A stretch of 64,000 nucleotides of DNA from Winogradskyella marincola. GTDB taxonomy: Bacteria; Bacteroidota; Bacteroidia; Flavobacteriales; Flavobacteriaceae. This document shows positions 45,387-55,134 of the stretch, piece after piece; positions within the stretch are counted from its first letter, which is position 1, and each line of letters begins with the position of its first letter. Under the pieces are notes generated by a model. It had not been told where the DNA came from and ran no database searches. It saw nothing but the letters and a program-made list of their open reading frames with translations. The translations under genes and the position numbers were made by a program. Where the stretch lies: contig NZ_JARSBN010000008.1 in NCBI RefSeq assembly GCF_029624125.1, forward strand, positions 62,001 to 126,000, written 5' to 3'.

Positions 45387-45743
45387 ATGGCATTGACAAA
45401 GAACGAAAGAAGATTAAGAATAAAAAACAGAATCCGTAAGGTAGTATCTGGGACAGAAGCTAGACCTAGATTAGCTGTTTTTAGAAGTAATAAAGAAATT
45501 TATGCTCAAGTCGTAGATGATGTAACTGGTAAAACTATAGCTGCTGCATCTTCAAGAGACAAAGATATAGCAACGTCTAAAGGAAATAAGACAGAAATTG
45601 CTGCTTTAGTAGGAAAAGCTGTTGCAGAAAAAGCTATTAAAGCTGGTGTAGAAACAATCTCTTTTGATAGAGGTGGTTATTTATATCACGGTAGAGTAAA
45701 ATCATTAGCAGAAGGTGCTAGAGAAGCAGGACTTAAATTTTAA
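45387..45743 (+). CDS. rplR: 50S ribosomal protein L18
   Basis: 5S-rRNA-binding protein of 118 residues. The basic N-terminus [20 protein letters not shown] precedes [20 protein letters not shown] and the final [20 protein letters not shown]. It is 6 nt upstream of rpsE. Confidence 0.98.
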   Translation: MALTKNERRLRIKNRIRKVVSGTEARPRLAVFRSNKEIYAQVVDDVTGKTIAAASSRDKDIATSKGNKTEIAALVGKAVAEKAIKAGVETISFDRGGYLYHGRVKSLAEGAREAGLKF

Positions 45744-45749
45744 GACATT

Positions 45750-46274
45750 ATGTATCAAAAATATAAAAACGCAGAATTAGTAAAACCAGGCGGATTAGAT
45801 TTAAAAGACCGTTTAGTAGGTGTACAGCGTGTAACTAAAGTAACAAAGGGTGGTAGAGCATTTGGTTTTTCTGCTATTGTAGTTGTTGGTGACGAAGCTG
45901 GTGTTGTTGGTCATGGATTAGGTAAATCTAAAGACGTAGCAACAGCAATTTCAAAAGCTGTAGAAGACGCGAAAAAGAACTTAGTAAGAATTCCTATCGT
46001 AAAAGGTACTTTACCTCACGAACAAAAAGGTAAATACGGTGGTGCTAGAGTAAATATTATTCCAGCTGCACCTGGTACAGGAGTTATTGCTGGTGGTGCT
46101 GTAAGAACAGTACTTGAAGCAGTTGGTGTACATGATGTATTATCAAAATCTCAAGGATCTTCAAATCCTCATAACGTTGTAAAAGCTACTTTTGATGCTT
46201 TATTACAATTAAGAGATGCAAAAGCTGTAGCAAGAGAACGTGGAATTTCACTTGAAAAAGTATATAAAGGATAA
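45750..46274 (+). CDS. rpsE: 30S ribosomal protein S5
   Basis: 30S protein of 174 residues that affects decoding accuracy. The N-terminal double-stranded-RNA-like domain shows [20 protein letters not shown] and [20 protein letters not shown]. The C-terminal domain contains [20 protein letters not shown]. It is 11 nt before rpmD. Confidence 0.98.
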   Translation: MYQKYKNAELVKPGGLDLKDRLVGVQRVTKVTKGGRAFGFSAIVVVGDEAGVVGHGLGKSKDVATAISKAVEDAKKNLVRIPIVKGTLPHEQKGKYGGARVNIIPAAPGTGVIAGGAVRTVLEAVGVHDVLSKSQGSSNPHNVVKATFDALLQLRDAKAVARERGISLEKVYKG

Positions 46275-46285
46275 TCTAGGACAAG

Positions 46286-46465
46286 ATGGCAAAGATTAAA
46301 GTAACTAAAGTAAAAAGTGCAATCAATCGTACTAAAAGACAAAAGCAAACATTAGAAGCTTTAGGTCTTAGAAAGATTGGACAAGTAGTAGAGCACGATG
46401 CCACACCAAATATCCTTGGTATGGTGAAGAAAGTTGAACATTTAGTTTCTGTAGAGGAAGCTTAA
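46286..46465 (+). CDS. rpmD: 50S ribosomal protein L30
   Basis: Short reading frame of 59 residues between rpsE and rplO. It opens MAKIKVTKVKSAINRTKRQK and continues with TLEALGLRKIGQVVEHDATP, then NILGMVKKVEHLVSVEEA. The G-L-R-K-I block and length match L30 (about 59), and rpsE-rpmD-rplO is the conserved gene order. Confidence 0.97.
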   Translation: MAKIKVTKVKSAINRTKRQKQTLEALGLRKIGQVVEHDATPNILGMVKKVEHLVSVEEA

Positions 46466-46481
46466 AAATACAAACTTAACA

Positions 46482-46934
46482 ATGGATTTAAGTAATTTAA
46501 AACCTGCAGAAGGTTCAGTTAAAAATCAAGGAAAACGTGTTGGACGTGGTCAAGGATCTGGTAAAGGTGGTACTGCGACAAGAGGACACAAAGGTGCTAA
46601 GTCACGTTCTGGATACTCTAAGAAATTAGGTTTCGAAGGTGGTCAAATGCCTTTACAAAGACGTGTTCCTAAGTTTGGATTTACTAATATTAACAGAGTA
46701 GAGTATCAAGGTGTAAACTTAGATACATTACAACAATTAGTAGACGAAAAGAAAATTAAGGATACTGTAGATTTTGAAACACTTGTATCATTAGGAAAAG
46801 CTGGAAAGAATGATCTAGTAAAAATCCTAGGTAGAGGTGAATTAAAAACAAAATTAACAGTAACTGCACATAAATTTACTGCAACAGCAAAAGCTGCTAT
46901 TGAGGCTGCTGGTGGTGAAGCTGTAACTTTATAA
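46482..46934 (+). CDS. rplO: 50S ribosomal protein L15
   Basis: 50S protein of 150 residues. The Gly/Lys-rich N-terminal arm RVGRGQGSGKGGTATRGHKG precedes SGYSKKLGFEGGQMPLQRRV, and the globular end is TAKAAIEAAGGEAVTL. It lies 16 nt from rpmD and 10 nt from secY. Confidence 0.98.
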   Translation: MDLSNLKPAEGSVKNQGKRVGRGQGSGKGGTATRGHKGAKSRSGYSKKLGFEGGQMPLQRRVPKFGFTNINRVEYQGVNLDTLQQLVDEKKIKDTVDFETLVSLGKAGKNDLVKILGRGELKTKLTVTAHKFTATAKAAIEAAGGEAVTL

Positions 46935-46944
46935 GATTTAAAAG

Positions 46945-48309
46945 ATGAAGATAATAGAAACATTAAAAAACGTCTGGAAAATCACTGAGCTTAAGGATAG
47001 AATTATTCTAACCTTAGGCTTGTTATTAGTGTATCGTTTTGGTGCTCAGGTGGTTTTGCCAGGTGTAGATTTTCCAAAGCTATCAGAACTTCAAAGTTCT
47101 GCAGCAGAAGGTGGTTTATTATGGTTAATTAACGCATTTACAGGAGGTGGTTTTTCTAAAGCCTCAGTATTTGCTTTAGGTATTATGCCATACATTTCAG
47201 CCTCTATCGTGGTTCAACTTATGGGTATTGCAATTCCTTATCTACAAAAACTTCAAAAAGAAGGAGCTAGTGGACAAAAGAAAATTACTCAAATTACACG
47301 ATGGTTAACTATTGGAATCTGTTTGGTTCAGGCACCTGCTTATTTAGGTACCATACCGTCTTTATCTGGACTTCAGTCAATTAACCAAATGTTAATACCA
47401 GGCTTTTCAGAAAATGTATTCTATTTTTCATCAGTAATCATCCTAGTAACAGGTTGTGTTTTTGCAATGTGGTTAGGTGAAAAAATTACTGATAAAGGTA
47501 TTGGTAATGGTATTTCATTATTAATTATGGTTGGTATTATAGCAACCTTACCACAGTCATTTGCTCAAAACATGTTCTCTAGATTAGAAGGTGGAAATGG
47601 TGGATTTATGATGATTTTAATAGAATTAGTTATCTGGTTCTTAATCATTTTAGGTTCTGTATTCTTAGTAATGGCAGTACGTAAAATTGCTGTACAATAC
47701 GCAAGAAGAACAGCTTCTGGTGGCTATGAGAAAAATGTATTTGGCTCTCGTCAATTCTTACCATTAAAATTAAACGCTTCAGGTGTAATGCCTATTATAT
47801 TTGCTCAAGCAATTATGTTTGCGCCAGCATATATAGGTAAATTATTTGGTCCAGAAAGCGGAGTAGGACAATGGATGCAAACTAACTTCCAAGATATCTT
47901 TGGATTTTGGTACAATCTTGTATTTGCACTATTAATTATAATATTTACATATTTCTATACTGCAATTACAGTACCTACAAATAAAATGGCAGACGATTTA
48001 AAACGTAGTGGTGGATTTATTCCAGGAATTAGACCAGGTACAGAAACAGCTGAGTACTTAGACAAAATTATGTCTCAGATTACTTTACCAGGATCTATTT
48101 TCTTAGCCTTAGTAGCTATCTTCCCTGCTTTTGTTTATCAATTAGTAGGCGTGCAACAAGGTTGGGCATTATTTTTTGGTGGTACATCATTATTAATTAT
48201 GGTTGGTGTGGCTATTGATACTATGCAGCAGATTAATTCTTATTTATTAAATAAGCATTATGATGGCTTGATGAAAACGGGAAAAAACAGAAAATCTGTT
48301 ACCGCATAA
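46945..48309 (+). CDS. secY: SecY protein-export channel
   Basis: Core subunit of the SecYEG translocon in the inner membrane, 454 residues with ten membrane helices. The plug-helix region near the first periplasmic loop (LLWLINAFTGGGFSKASVFA), the loop YARRTASGGYEKNVFGSRQF and the cytoplasmic RSGGFIPGIRPGTETAEYLD (SecA- and ribosome-contacting loop) are all conserved. Its position after rplO is standard. A 77-nt spacer with an 8-bp inverted repeat follows. Confidence 0.98.
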   Translation: MKIIETLKNVWKITELKDRIILTLGLLLVYRFGAQVVLPGVDFPKLSELQSSAAEGGLLWLINAFTGGGFSKASVFALGIMPYISASIVVQLMGIAIPYLQKLQKEGASGQKKITQITRWLTIGICLVQAPAYLGTIPSLSGLQSINQMLIPGFSENVFYFSSVIILVTGCVFAMWLGEKITDKGIGNGISLLIMVGIIATLPQSFAQNMFSRLEGGNGGFMMILIELVIWFLIILGSVFLVMAVRKIAVQYARRTASGGYEKNVFGSRQFLPLKLNASGVMPIIFAQAIMFAPAYIGKLFGPESGVGQWMQTNFQDIFGFWYNLVFALLIIIFTYFYTAITVPTNKMADDLKRSGGFIPGIRPGTETAEYLDKIMSQITLPGSIFLALVAIFPAFVYQLVGVQQGWALFFGGTSLLIMVGVAIDTMQQINSYLLNKHYDGLMKTGKNRKSVTA

Positions 48310-48324
48310 TTATAAAAACAACAC

Positions 48325-48375
48325 AATGTTCAATAAAATTTAGGCAAGGTATTTGTTAAATGAAGACTGAACATT
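48325..48375 (+). other. inverted repeat in the secY-infA spacer
   Basis: AATGTTCA (48325-48332) and TGAACATT (48368-48375) are perfect 8-nt arms around a 35-nt loop, 11 nt before infA. It could form a long-loop hairpin in the infA leader. Confidence 0.45.
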
Positions 48376-48386
48376 AAAAATAAATT

Positions 48387-48602
48387 ATGGCAAAGCAAGC
48401 AGCAATAGAACAAGACGGAACAATTATAGAAGCATTATCTAATGCAATGTTCCGTGTTGAATTAGAAAATGGTCACATTGTGACAGCACACATATCTGGA
48501 AAAATGCGTATGCATTACATTAAATTGTTACCAGGTGATAAAGTAAAATTAGAAATGAGCCCTTACGATTTAACTAAGGCTCGTATAACCTATAGATACT
48601 AA
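48387..48602 (+). CDS. infA: translation initiation factor IF-1
   Basis: OB-fold initiation factor of 71 residues that binds the ribosomal A-site during initiation. It shows [40 protein letters not shown] and [20 protein letters not shown], a complete and standard sequence. It is preceded by an inverted repeat and followed by rpmJ after 96 nt. Confidence 0.98.
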   Translation: MAKQAAIEQDGTIIEALSNAMFRVELENGHIVTAHISGKMRMHYIKLLPGDKVKLEMSPYDLTKARITYRY

Positions 48603-48655
48603 AAACGAGTTAAGAAGTTAAAAGTAGAAAGTTGTAAAGTAATATTTATCACTCA

Positions 48656-48688
48656 ACTTTTAAACTTTTAAACTTTTAAGCTTTTAAA
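48656..48688 (+). repeat. short tandem repeat (CTTTTAAA, about 4 units) upstream of rpmJ
   Basis: CTTTTTAAA-CTTTTAAA-CTTTTAAG-CTTTTAAA within the infA-rpmJ spacer. The period is 8, unlike the 7-nt arrays elsewhere. It has no predicted structure apart from weak self-pairing. Confidence 0.75.
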
Positions 48689-48698
48689 CACGACAAAG

Positions 48699-48815
48699 AT
48701 GAAAGTAAGAGCATCAGTTAAAAAGAGAAGTGCTGATTGTAAATTAGTACGTCGTAAAGGAAGACTTTACGTTATTAACAAAAAGAATCCAAGATTCAAG
48801 CAAAGACAAGGATAA
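48699..48815 (+). CDS. rpmJ: 50S ribosomal protein L36, zinc-free form
   Basis: Small 50S protein of 38 residues reading [20 protein letters not shown] followed by [18 protein letters not shown]. The usual CxxC-C-H zinc ribbon is reduced to a single Cys, so this is the zinc-independent form, matching the zinc-free S14 in the same locus. Confidence 0.97.
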   Translation: MKVRASVKKRSADCKLVRRKGRLYVINKKNPRFKQRQG

Positions 48816-48824
48816 AAAAGTCAA

Positions 48825-48895
48825 TTAGTAATTAGTAGTTAGATGAATCTGTTCGAAATCGAAAGGTTTAGGATTCTAACAACTAAAAGCTAACA
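48825..48895 (+). repeat. stem-loop element, copy 1 (rpsM leader), with TTAG heptamers
   Basis: Three heptamers (TTAGTAA, TTAGTAG, TTAGATG) lead into a 58-nt segment (48838-48895) that recurs at 49317-49374 with only two differences. The outer stem pairs 48832-48849 with 48872-48886 (14 pairs, one mismatch, 3-nt bulge). The inner segment can pair TTCG/CGAA around AAAT. The copy ends 18 nt before the rpsM ATG. Confidence 0.85.
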
Positions 48896-48912
48896 GCTAA
48901 AAACTAAATTAT

Positions 48913-49287
48913 ATGGCAAGAATTGCAGGTGTAGACATACCAAAACAAAAAAGAGGAGTTATCTCTTTAACTTATATCTATGGTATAGGTAGAAGTAGAG
49001 CTAAGGAAATTTTAGAAACTGCTAAAGTTGACGAGAGCACAAAAGTACAAGATTGGACTGACGACGAAATCGGAGCTATCCGTGAAGCAGTTGGTGCATT
49101 TAAAATCGAAGGTGAATTACGTTCTGAAACACAATTGAACATTAAGCGTTTAATGGATATTGGTTGTTACAGAGGTATTCGTCACAGAGCTGGTCTTCCT
49201 TTAAGAGGACAGCGTACTAAGAACAACTCTCGTACAAGAAAAGGTAGAAGAAAAACAGTTGCTAACAAGAAAAAAGTAACTAAATAA
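48913..49287 (+). CDS. rpsM: 30S ribosomal protein S13
   Basis: 30S head protein of 124 residues contacting the P-site and subunit bridges. It opens [20 protein letters not shown], contains the helix-hairpin block [20 protein letters not shown], and has the basic tail ending [11 protein letters not shown]. Its leader carries copy 1 of a stem-loop that is repeated ahead of rpsK. Confidence 0.98.
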   Translation: MARIAGVDIPKQKRGVISLTYIYGIGRSRAKEILETAKVDESTKVQDWTDDEIGAIREAVGAFKIEGELRSETQLNIKRLMDIGCYRGIRHRAGLPLRGQRTKNNSRTRKGRRKTVANKKKVTK

Positions 49288-49296
49288 TAACAGACA

Positions 49297-49374
49297 TTAG
49301 TCATTAGTAATTAGACGTTAGATGAATCTGCTCGAAATCGGAAGGTTTAGGATTCTAACAACTAAAAGCTAACA
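49297..49374 (+). repeat. stem-loop element, copy 2 (rpsK leader), with TTAG heptamers
   Basis: Four heptamers (TTAGTCA, TTAGTAA, TTAGACG, TTAGATG) followed by the second copy of the 58-nt element (49317-49374). The two differences from copy 1 are T to C at 49331 and A to G at 49341, ten nucleotides apart. The outer stem is retained but with two mismatches. Confidence 0.85.
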
Positions 49375-49376
49375 CC

Positions 49377-49403
49377 GCGTTTTGCATAAGCTTTACAAAA
49401 CGC
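49377..49403 (+). other. perfect hairpin directly upstream of rpsK
   Basis: GCGTTTTG and CAAAACGC pair over 8 bp around an 11-nt loop, ending 19 nt before the rpsK ATG. It directly follows the duplicated stem-loop and is absent from the rpsM leader, so it is specific to this spacer. Confidence 0.6.
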
Positions 49404-49422
49404 AACTAAAAAACTAAAAAAT

Positions 49423-49806
49423 ATGGCAAAGTCAAGTACAAAAAAACGTAAAGTAATAGTAGATGCTATAGGTGAAGCTCACATTACAGCTTCATTCAAC
49501 AACATCATTGTTTCTTTAACAAATAAAAAAGGTGACGTAATTTCTTGGTCATCTGCTGGTAAAATGGGCTTTAGAGGTTCTAAAAAGAACACTCCTTATG
49601 CAGCGCAATTAGCTGCAGAAGATGCTGCAGGTGTAGCAAAAGAAGCTGGTTTAAAGAAAGTAAAAGTATACGTAAAAGGTCCTGGTAACGGTAGAGAATC
49701 TGCTATCAGATCTATTCACAACTCAGGTATTGAAGTATCAGAAATTATCGATGTTACTCCAATGCCACATAACGGTTGTCGTCCTCCAAAGAGACGTCGC
49801 GTATAA
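49423..49806 (+). CDS. rpsK: 30S ribosomal protein S11
   Basis: 30S platform protein of 127 residues. Blocks [20 protein letters not shown] and [20 protein letters not shown] precede [20 protein letters not shown], then [17 protein letters not shown]. The N-terminal [15 protein letters not shown] is slightly extended relative to the core. It follows a 135-nt spacer with two hairpins. Confidence 0.98.
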   Translation: MAKSSTKKRKVIVDAIGEAHITASFNNIIVSLTNKKGDVISWSSAGKMGFRGSKKNTPYAAQLAAEDAAGVAKEAGLKKVKVYVKGPGNGRESAIRSIHNSGIEVSEIIDVTPMPHNGCRPPKRRRV

Positions 49807-49824
49807 TAATGCATACATAGTAAA

Positions 49825-49865
49825 GTTAATATCAGTCGATTATTCGGTTGGTATTAACTTTTTTT
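49825..49865 (+). terminator. strong terminator after rpsK
   Basis: A 14-bp stem (49825-49838 with 49845-49858, some G-U pairs) and a 6-nt ATTATT loop, followed by seven T residues (49859-49865). This is a good intrinsic terminator only 18 nt past the rpsK stop, although the locus continues with rpsD. Confidence 0.88.
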
Positions 49866-49876
49866 ATGTACATTTG
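49847..49876 (+). promoter_or_regulatory. promoter of the rpsD-rpoA-rplQ segment, overlapping the terminator
   Basis: GTTG (49847-49850, inside the 3' arm of the terminator stem), an 18-nt spacer and TACATTTG (49869-49876), a perfect TAnnTTTG -7 element. Transcription should start near 49883, giving about a 95-nt leader ahead of rpsD. Confidence 0.65.
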
Positions 49877-49977
49877 CAAACTGAAAAAAATTAAATAAGT
49901 ATCAACGAGAGATTAACGATTATAGAAGGATAAGTTTAAGACCTTAATTTTATAATCACTCTCAAAATCAATTTAAA

Positions 49978-50583
49978 ATGGCAAGATATACTGGTCCTAA
50001 AACTAAAATAGCTCGTAAATTCGGTCAAGCTATCTTCGGAGACGACAAAGCCTTCGAAAAAAGAAACTACCCTCCAGGTCAACATGGTAACAACAGAAGA
50101 CGTGGAAAAAAATCTGAATACGCAATCCAATTAATGGAAAAGCAAAAAGCAAAATATACTTATGGTATATTAGAGCGTCAATTCAGAAACATGTTTAAAA
50201 GAGCAACAGCAGCTCAAGGTATTACAGGTGAAGTTTTATTACAATTATGTGAGTCTCGTTTAGATAACGTGGTTTTCAGAATGGGTGTTGCACCAACTAG
50301 AAGTGCTGCAAGACAATTAGTATCTCACAGACACATTACAGTTAATGGCGAAAAGGTAAACATTCCTTCTTACCAATTAAAAGCTGGTGATGTTGTAGGT
50401 GTAAGAGAAAAATCTAAATCTTTAGAAACTATTCAAGCTTCATTATCTAACTCTAGCAATGTATATGAGTGGATAACTTGGAATAACGATAAAATGGAAG
50501 GAACTTATGTTTCTGTACCAGCTAGAATCCAAATTCCTGAGCAAATCAATGAGCAGTTCATCGTAGAACTTTACTCTAAATAA
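49978..50583 (+). CDS. rpsD: 30S ribosomal protein S4
   Basis: Primary-binding 30S protein of 201 residues; in E. coli it represses the alpha operon. It opens [20 protein letters not shown], contains the arginine-rich [20 protein letters not shown] and the S4 RNA-binding domain [20 protein letters not shown] with [20 protein letters not shown]. Behind its own promoter it starts the second half of the locus. Confidence 0.98.
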   Translation: MARYTGPKTKIARKFGQAIFGDDKAFEKRNYPPGQHGNNRRRGKKSEYAIQLMEKQKAKYTYGILERQFRNMFKRATAAQGITGEVLLQLCESRLDNVVFRMGVAPTRSAARQLVSHRHITVNGEKVNIPSYQLKAGDVVGVREKSKSLETIQASLSNSSNVYEWITWNNDKMEGTYVSVPARIQIPEQINEQFIVELYSK

Positions 50584-50612
50584 TAATTAACCACATTGGT
50601 ATTTGGCCAAAG

Positions 50613-50643
50613 GGTTTATTTGTCTTCTTCAAACTTATAAACC
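50613..50643 (+). other. hairpin in the rpoA leader
   Basis: GGTTTAT (50613-50619) pairs with ATAAACC (50637-50643) around a 17-nt loop. A perfect palindrome, TTTGGCCAAA (50602-50611), precedes it. Both lie in the 94-nt rpsD-rpoA spacer. Confidence 0.45.
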
Positions 50644-50677
50644 GCGCAACCAAATAACAATTAAAACGAAGAATAAA

Positions 50678-51670
50678 ATGGCAATATTAAATTTTCAGAA
50701 ACCAGATAAAGTAATCATGATTGATTCTACTGATTTTGAAGGTAAGTTTGAATTCAGACCTTTAGAACCAGGATACGGATTAACAGTTGGTAATGCTTTA
50801 CGTAGAGTATTATTATCTTCTTTAGAAGGTTTCGCAATCACTTCTGTTAGAATAGAAGGTGTAGATCACGAATTTTCTACAATTTCTGGAGTAGTAGAAG
50901 ATGTAACAGAAATGATATTAAACTTAAAGCAAGTAAACTTTAAGCGTCAGATTGATGAAGTAGATAACGAAACTGTTACTATTTCTATTTCTGGGCAAGA
51001 GCAAATCACTGCTGGTGATTTTCAAAAGTTTATTTCTGGTTTCCAAGTTTTAAATACAGATTTAGTAATCTGTAACTTAGATCCTAAAGTAAATATCAAT
51101 ATGGAGATAACTATAGAAAAAGGTAGAGGTTATGTTCCTGCTGAAGAAAACAAAAAAGCTTCTGCACCAATGGGAACTATCTTTACAGATTCTATCTATA
51201 CTCCAATAAAAAATGTTAAGTATAGCATCGAGAACTTCCGTGTTGAGCAGAAGACAGATTACGAAAAATTAGTTTTCGAAATCTTAACAGATGGTTCTAT
51301 CCATCCTAAGGATGCTTTAACTGAAGCAGCAAAAATATTAATCCACCACTTCATGTTATTCTCTGATGAGCGTATTACATTAGAAGCTGATGAGATTGCA
51401 CAAACAGAAACTTATGATGAAGAGTCACTTCACATGAGGCAGTTACTTAAGACTAAATTAGTTGATATGGATCTTTCTGTACGTGCTCTTAACTGTTTAA
51501 AAGCTGCAGAAGTAGATACTTTAGGTGATTTAGTATCTTTTAACAAAAACGATTTAATGAAATTCAGAAACTTTGGTAAGAAGTCTTTAACTGAGCTAGA
51601 AGAGTTAGTTAACGTTAAAGGTCTTAACTTTGGTATGGATTTAAGCAAATACAAATTAGATAAAGACTAA
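50678..51670 (+). CDS. rpoA: RNA polymerase alpha subunit
   Basis: RNA polymerase alpha subunit of 330 residues. I start it at the ATG at 50678 ([12 protein letters not shown]), because an in-frame TTG 75 nt upstream would add residues from the leader. The N-terminal assembly domain has [20 protein letters not shown]. The C-terminal DNA-binding domain (about 250-330) holds [24 protein letters not shown] helices and [19 protein letters not shown]. It sits between rpsD and rplQ, the conserved order. Confidence 0.98.
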   Translation: MAILNFQKPDKVIMIDSTDFEGKFEFRPLEPGYGLTVGNALRRVLLSSLEGFAITSVRIEGVDHEFSTISGVVEDVTEMILNLKQVNFKRQIDEVDNETVTISISGQEQITAGDFQKFISGFQVLNTDLVICNLDPKVNINMEITIEKGRGYVPAEENKKASAPMGTIFTDSIYTPIKNVKYSIENFRVEQKTDYEKLVFEILTDGSIHPKDALTEAAKILIHHFMLFSDERITLEADEIAQTETYDEESLHMRQLLKTKLVDMDLSVRALNCLKAAEVDTLGDLVSFNKNDLMKFRNFGKKSLTELEELVNVKGLNFGMDLSKYKLDKD

Positions 51671-51751
51671 TTTATAATTAATAATAATCATATTTTGCTC
51701 TTTAGACTATATAACGTCTGAATTTGGTAGCAAGATGATAATACAAACGTC

Positions 51752-52228
51752 ATGAGACACGGAAAAAAATTCAACCATTTAGGTAGAAAATCTGCGCACA
51801 GAAAAGCAATGTTAGCAAACATGGCATGTTCTTTAATAGAGCATAAGCGCATTAACACTACAACTGCAAAAGCAAAAGCGTTAAAACAGTTTGTAGAACC
51901 ATTAATTACTAAGTCTAAAGAAGACACTACTCACAATAGAAGAATTGTGATGTCTAGATTAAGACAAAAAGAAGCAGTTGCAGAATTGTTTAGAGACGTT
52001 GCTGCTAAAGTAGGTGATCGTCCAGGTGGTTATACTCGTATCATTAAGTTAGGTAACCGATTAGGTGATAACGCTGATATGGCTATGATTGAATTAGTAG
52101 ATTACAATGAGTTATACAACGCTGGTAAGCCTGCTAAGAAAACTACTCGTAGAAGTAGAAGAGGTGGTAAGAAGAGCACAACTGCTGTTCCTGCTGTAGA
52201 AACTCAAGCTTCAAACGAAGAAGAATAG
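51752..52228 (+). CDS. rplQ: 50S ribosomal protein L17
   Basis: 50S protein of 158 residues with the family core [20 protein letters not shown] and [20 protein letters not shown], then [17 protein letters not shown]. The C-terminal 30-residue extension is basic and then Thr/Ala/Glu-rich ([20 protein letters not shown]), which is common in Bacteroidota. It closes the ribosomal locus; the preceding 81-nt spacer contains an AGAC/GTCT stem. Confidence 0.98.
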   Translation: MRHGKKFNHLGRKSAHRKAMLANMACSLIEHKRINTTTAKAKALKQFVEPLITKSKEDTTHNRRIVMSRLRQKEAVAELFRDVAAKVGDRPGGYTRIIKLGNRLGDNADMAMIELVDYNELYNAGKPAKKTTRRSRRGGKKSTTAVPAVETQASNEEE

Positions 52229-52258
52229 TCGATGTTAATAATCATTGATAAATATAAA

Positions 52259-52290
52259 GGATAGACTTTTTAAGTTTATCCTTTTTTTTT
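52259..52290 (+). terminator. terminator closing the ribosomal locus
   Basis: GGATAGACTT (52259-52268) pairs with AAGTTTATCC (52272-52281) around a TTT loop, followed by nine T residues (52282-52290), 31 nt past the rplQ stop. It is a strong intrinsic terminator. Confidence 0.92.
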
Positions 52291-52307
52291 GGAATTTTGT
52301 AAAACTT

Positions 52308-52325
52308 TTTCTGCCAATGCAGAAA
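52308..52325 (+). other. small hairpin in the carA leader
   Basis: TTTCTGC and GCAGAAA, a perfect 7-bp stem with a 4-nt CAAT loop, 18 nt before the carA ATG. Confidence 0.45.
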
Positions 52326-52342
52326 TCTTATAAACATTGTAC

Positions 52343-53446
52343 ATGAAATATAAACAAAGAAAAAAAGCACTAATTCTATTAGAAGACGGTACTATATTTT
52401 ACGGTAAGTCAATAGGTAAAGACGGTACAGCATTTGGTGAAGTATGCTTTAATACTGGTACAACAGGTTATCAGGAAATTTTTACAGACCCTTCTTATTA
52501 TGGTCAGTTAATGGTTACCACAAATGCCCATATTGGTAATTATGGAACTAAGGAAGATGAAATGGAATCTGAAGATGTAAAAATTGCAGGTTTAATTTGT
52601 AAAAACTTCAGTTTTGAATACTCTCGTCCTTCAGGCGATAATTCTTTAGAAGATTTCTTTGAAAAGTATAATACACTAGCTATTGCAGATGTAGATACAA
52701 GAGCTTTAGTGAGCTACATAAGAGATAATGGAGCAATGAATGCTGTTATATCTACAGAAGTAGATGACATAGAAAACCTTAAAAAACAATTGGCAGATCA
52801 GCCAGATATGAAAGGTTTAGAGTTAGCTTCTAAAGTGTCAACTAAAGAACCATATTATTTTGGAGACGAGAATGCAACATATAAAATAGCAGCTTTAGAT
52901 ATAGGAATAAAAAAGAATATTCTTAGAAACTTAGCTAAGCGAGATGCCTATATAAAAGTGTTTCCGTACAATTCTAAATTTGAAGATTTAGAAGCATTCA
53001 ATCCAGATGGATACTTCTTATCAAACGGACCAGGAGATCCTGAGCCATTAGTAGAAGCACAAGCAGTAGCAAAAGAAATTATTGCAAGAAACAAACCACT
53101 GTTTGGTATATGTTTAGGACATCAAGTTATAGCCTTAGCAAATGGTATTTCTACTTATAAAATGCATAATGGTCATAGAGGAATCAATCATCCTGTTAAA
53201 AACTTAGTTACAGGAAAAGGTGAAATTACATCTCAAAATCATGGTTTTGCTATTAATAGAGAAGAAACTGAAGCTAATGAAAATGTAGAGATAACACATG
53301 TACATCTTAACGATAATACTGTAGCCGGAATTAAGATTAAGGATAAAAACTGTTACTCTGTACAATATCATCCAGAGGCAAGTCCAGGGCCAAACGACTC
53401 GGTATATTTATTCGATCAGTTTATAGAAAACATAAAAAATAGCTAG
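52343..53446 (+). CDS. carA: carbamoyl-phosphate synthase small subunit
   Basis: Glutaminase subunit of 367 residues that feeds ammonia to CarB for arginine and pyrimidine synthesis. I use the ATG at 52343 (MKYKQRKKAL) rather than the TTG six bases upstream. The N-terminal domain has FGEVCFNTGTTGYQEIFTDP. The class-I amidotransferase carries FGICLGHQVIALANG with the nucleophile Cys, and YHPEASPGPNDSVYLFDQF with the His and Glu. It is single-gene, with carB elsewhere, and a terminator follows. Confidence 0.97.
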   Translation: MKYKQRKKALILLEDGTIFYGKSIGKDGTAFGEVCFNTGTTGYQEIFTDPSYYGQLMVTTNAHIGNYGTKEDEMESEDVKIAGLICKNFSFEYSRPSGDNSLEDFFEKYNTLAIADVDTRALVSYIRDNGAMNAVISTEVDDIENLKKQLADQPDMKGLELASKVSTKEPYYFGDENATYKIAALDIGIKKNILRNLAKRDAYIKVFPYNSKFEDLEAFNPDGYFLSNGPGDPEPLVEAQAVAKEIIARNKPLFGICLGHQVIALANGISTYKMHNGHRGINHPVKNLVTGKGEITSQNHGFAINREETEANENVEITHVHLNDNTVAGIKIKDKNCYSVQYHPEASPGPNDSVYLFDQFIENIKNS

Positions 53447-53450
53447 TAGA

Positions 53451-53488
53451 AAAAACGCAACAAACATCAAATTTTGTTGCGTTTTTTT
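53451..53488 (+). terminator. terminator after carA
   Basis: AACGCAACAAA pairs with TTTGTTGCGTT around an 8-nt loop, extended by flanking A and T runs. A seven-T tract follows (53482-53488), 5 nt past the carA stop region. Confidence 0.92.
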
Positions 53489-53531
53489 AGTTTCGAAAAC
53501 ATTATAGTAAATATTAATCGTAAATATAATT

Positions 53532-53568
53532 TTTGTACTGATTAAAGGACTATATTTTCGTAATTTTG
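53532..53568 (+). promoter_or_regulatory. candidate promoter of eno
   Basis: TAATTTTG at 53561-53568 is a full TAnnTTTG element, 28 nt before the eno ATG. The nearest TTTG (53532-53535) gives a 25-nt spacer, longer than the usual 19, so the upstream element is uncertain. Confidence 0.45.
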
Positions 53569-53584
53569 AAACAATCAACAATAA

Positions 53585-54889
<1,305 letters not shown>

Positions 54890-54916
54890 TCTAGTCTTCG
54901 ATAAATTATTAATAAA

Positions 54917-54952
54917 TTAAAAAAAGCCTGTCCGATTGGATAGGTTTTTTTT
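54917..54952 (+). terminator. terminator after eno
   Basis: CCTGTCC (54927-54933) pairs with GGATAGG (54938-54944) around GATT, flanked by an A-tract and followed by eight T residues (54945-54952), 28 nt past the eno stop. The A-tract makes it possibly bidirectional. Confidence 0.9.
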
Positions 54953-55134
54953 CGCTTTTTAATCAGAAAATAAAGGGCTAAATAGCATTTAAAGAAAAAT
55001 ACAAATTATTCCTTTTTATCTATTGATTTCAATAATACCCAAATTGTTAAAACGATTGTAAATTGACTTCCGAAATCGTTTGATATTTCGTAAATTAGCA
55101 GTCCTTAAAAATTCACAAAAACAAGTAAAAAAAT

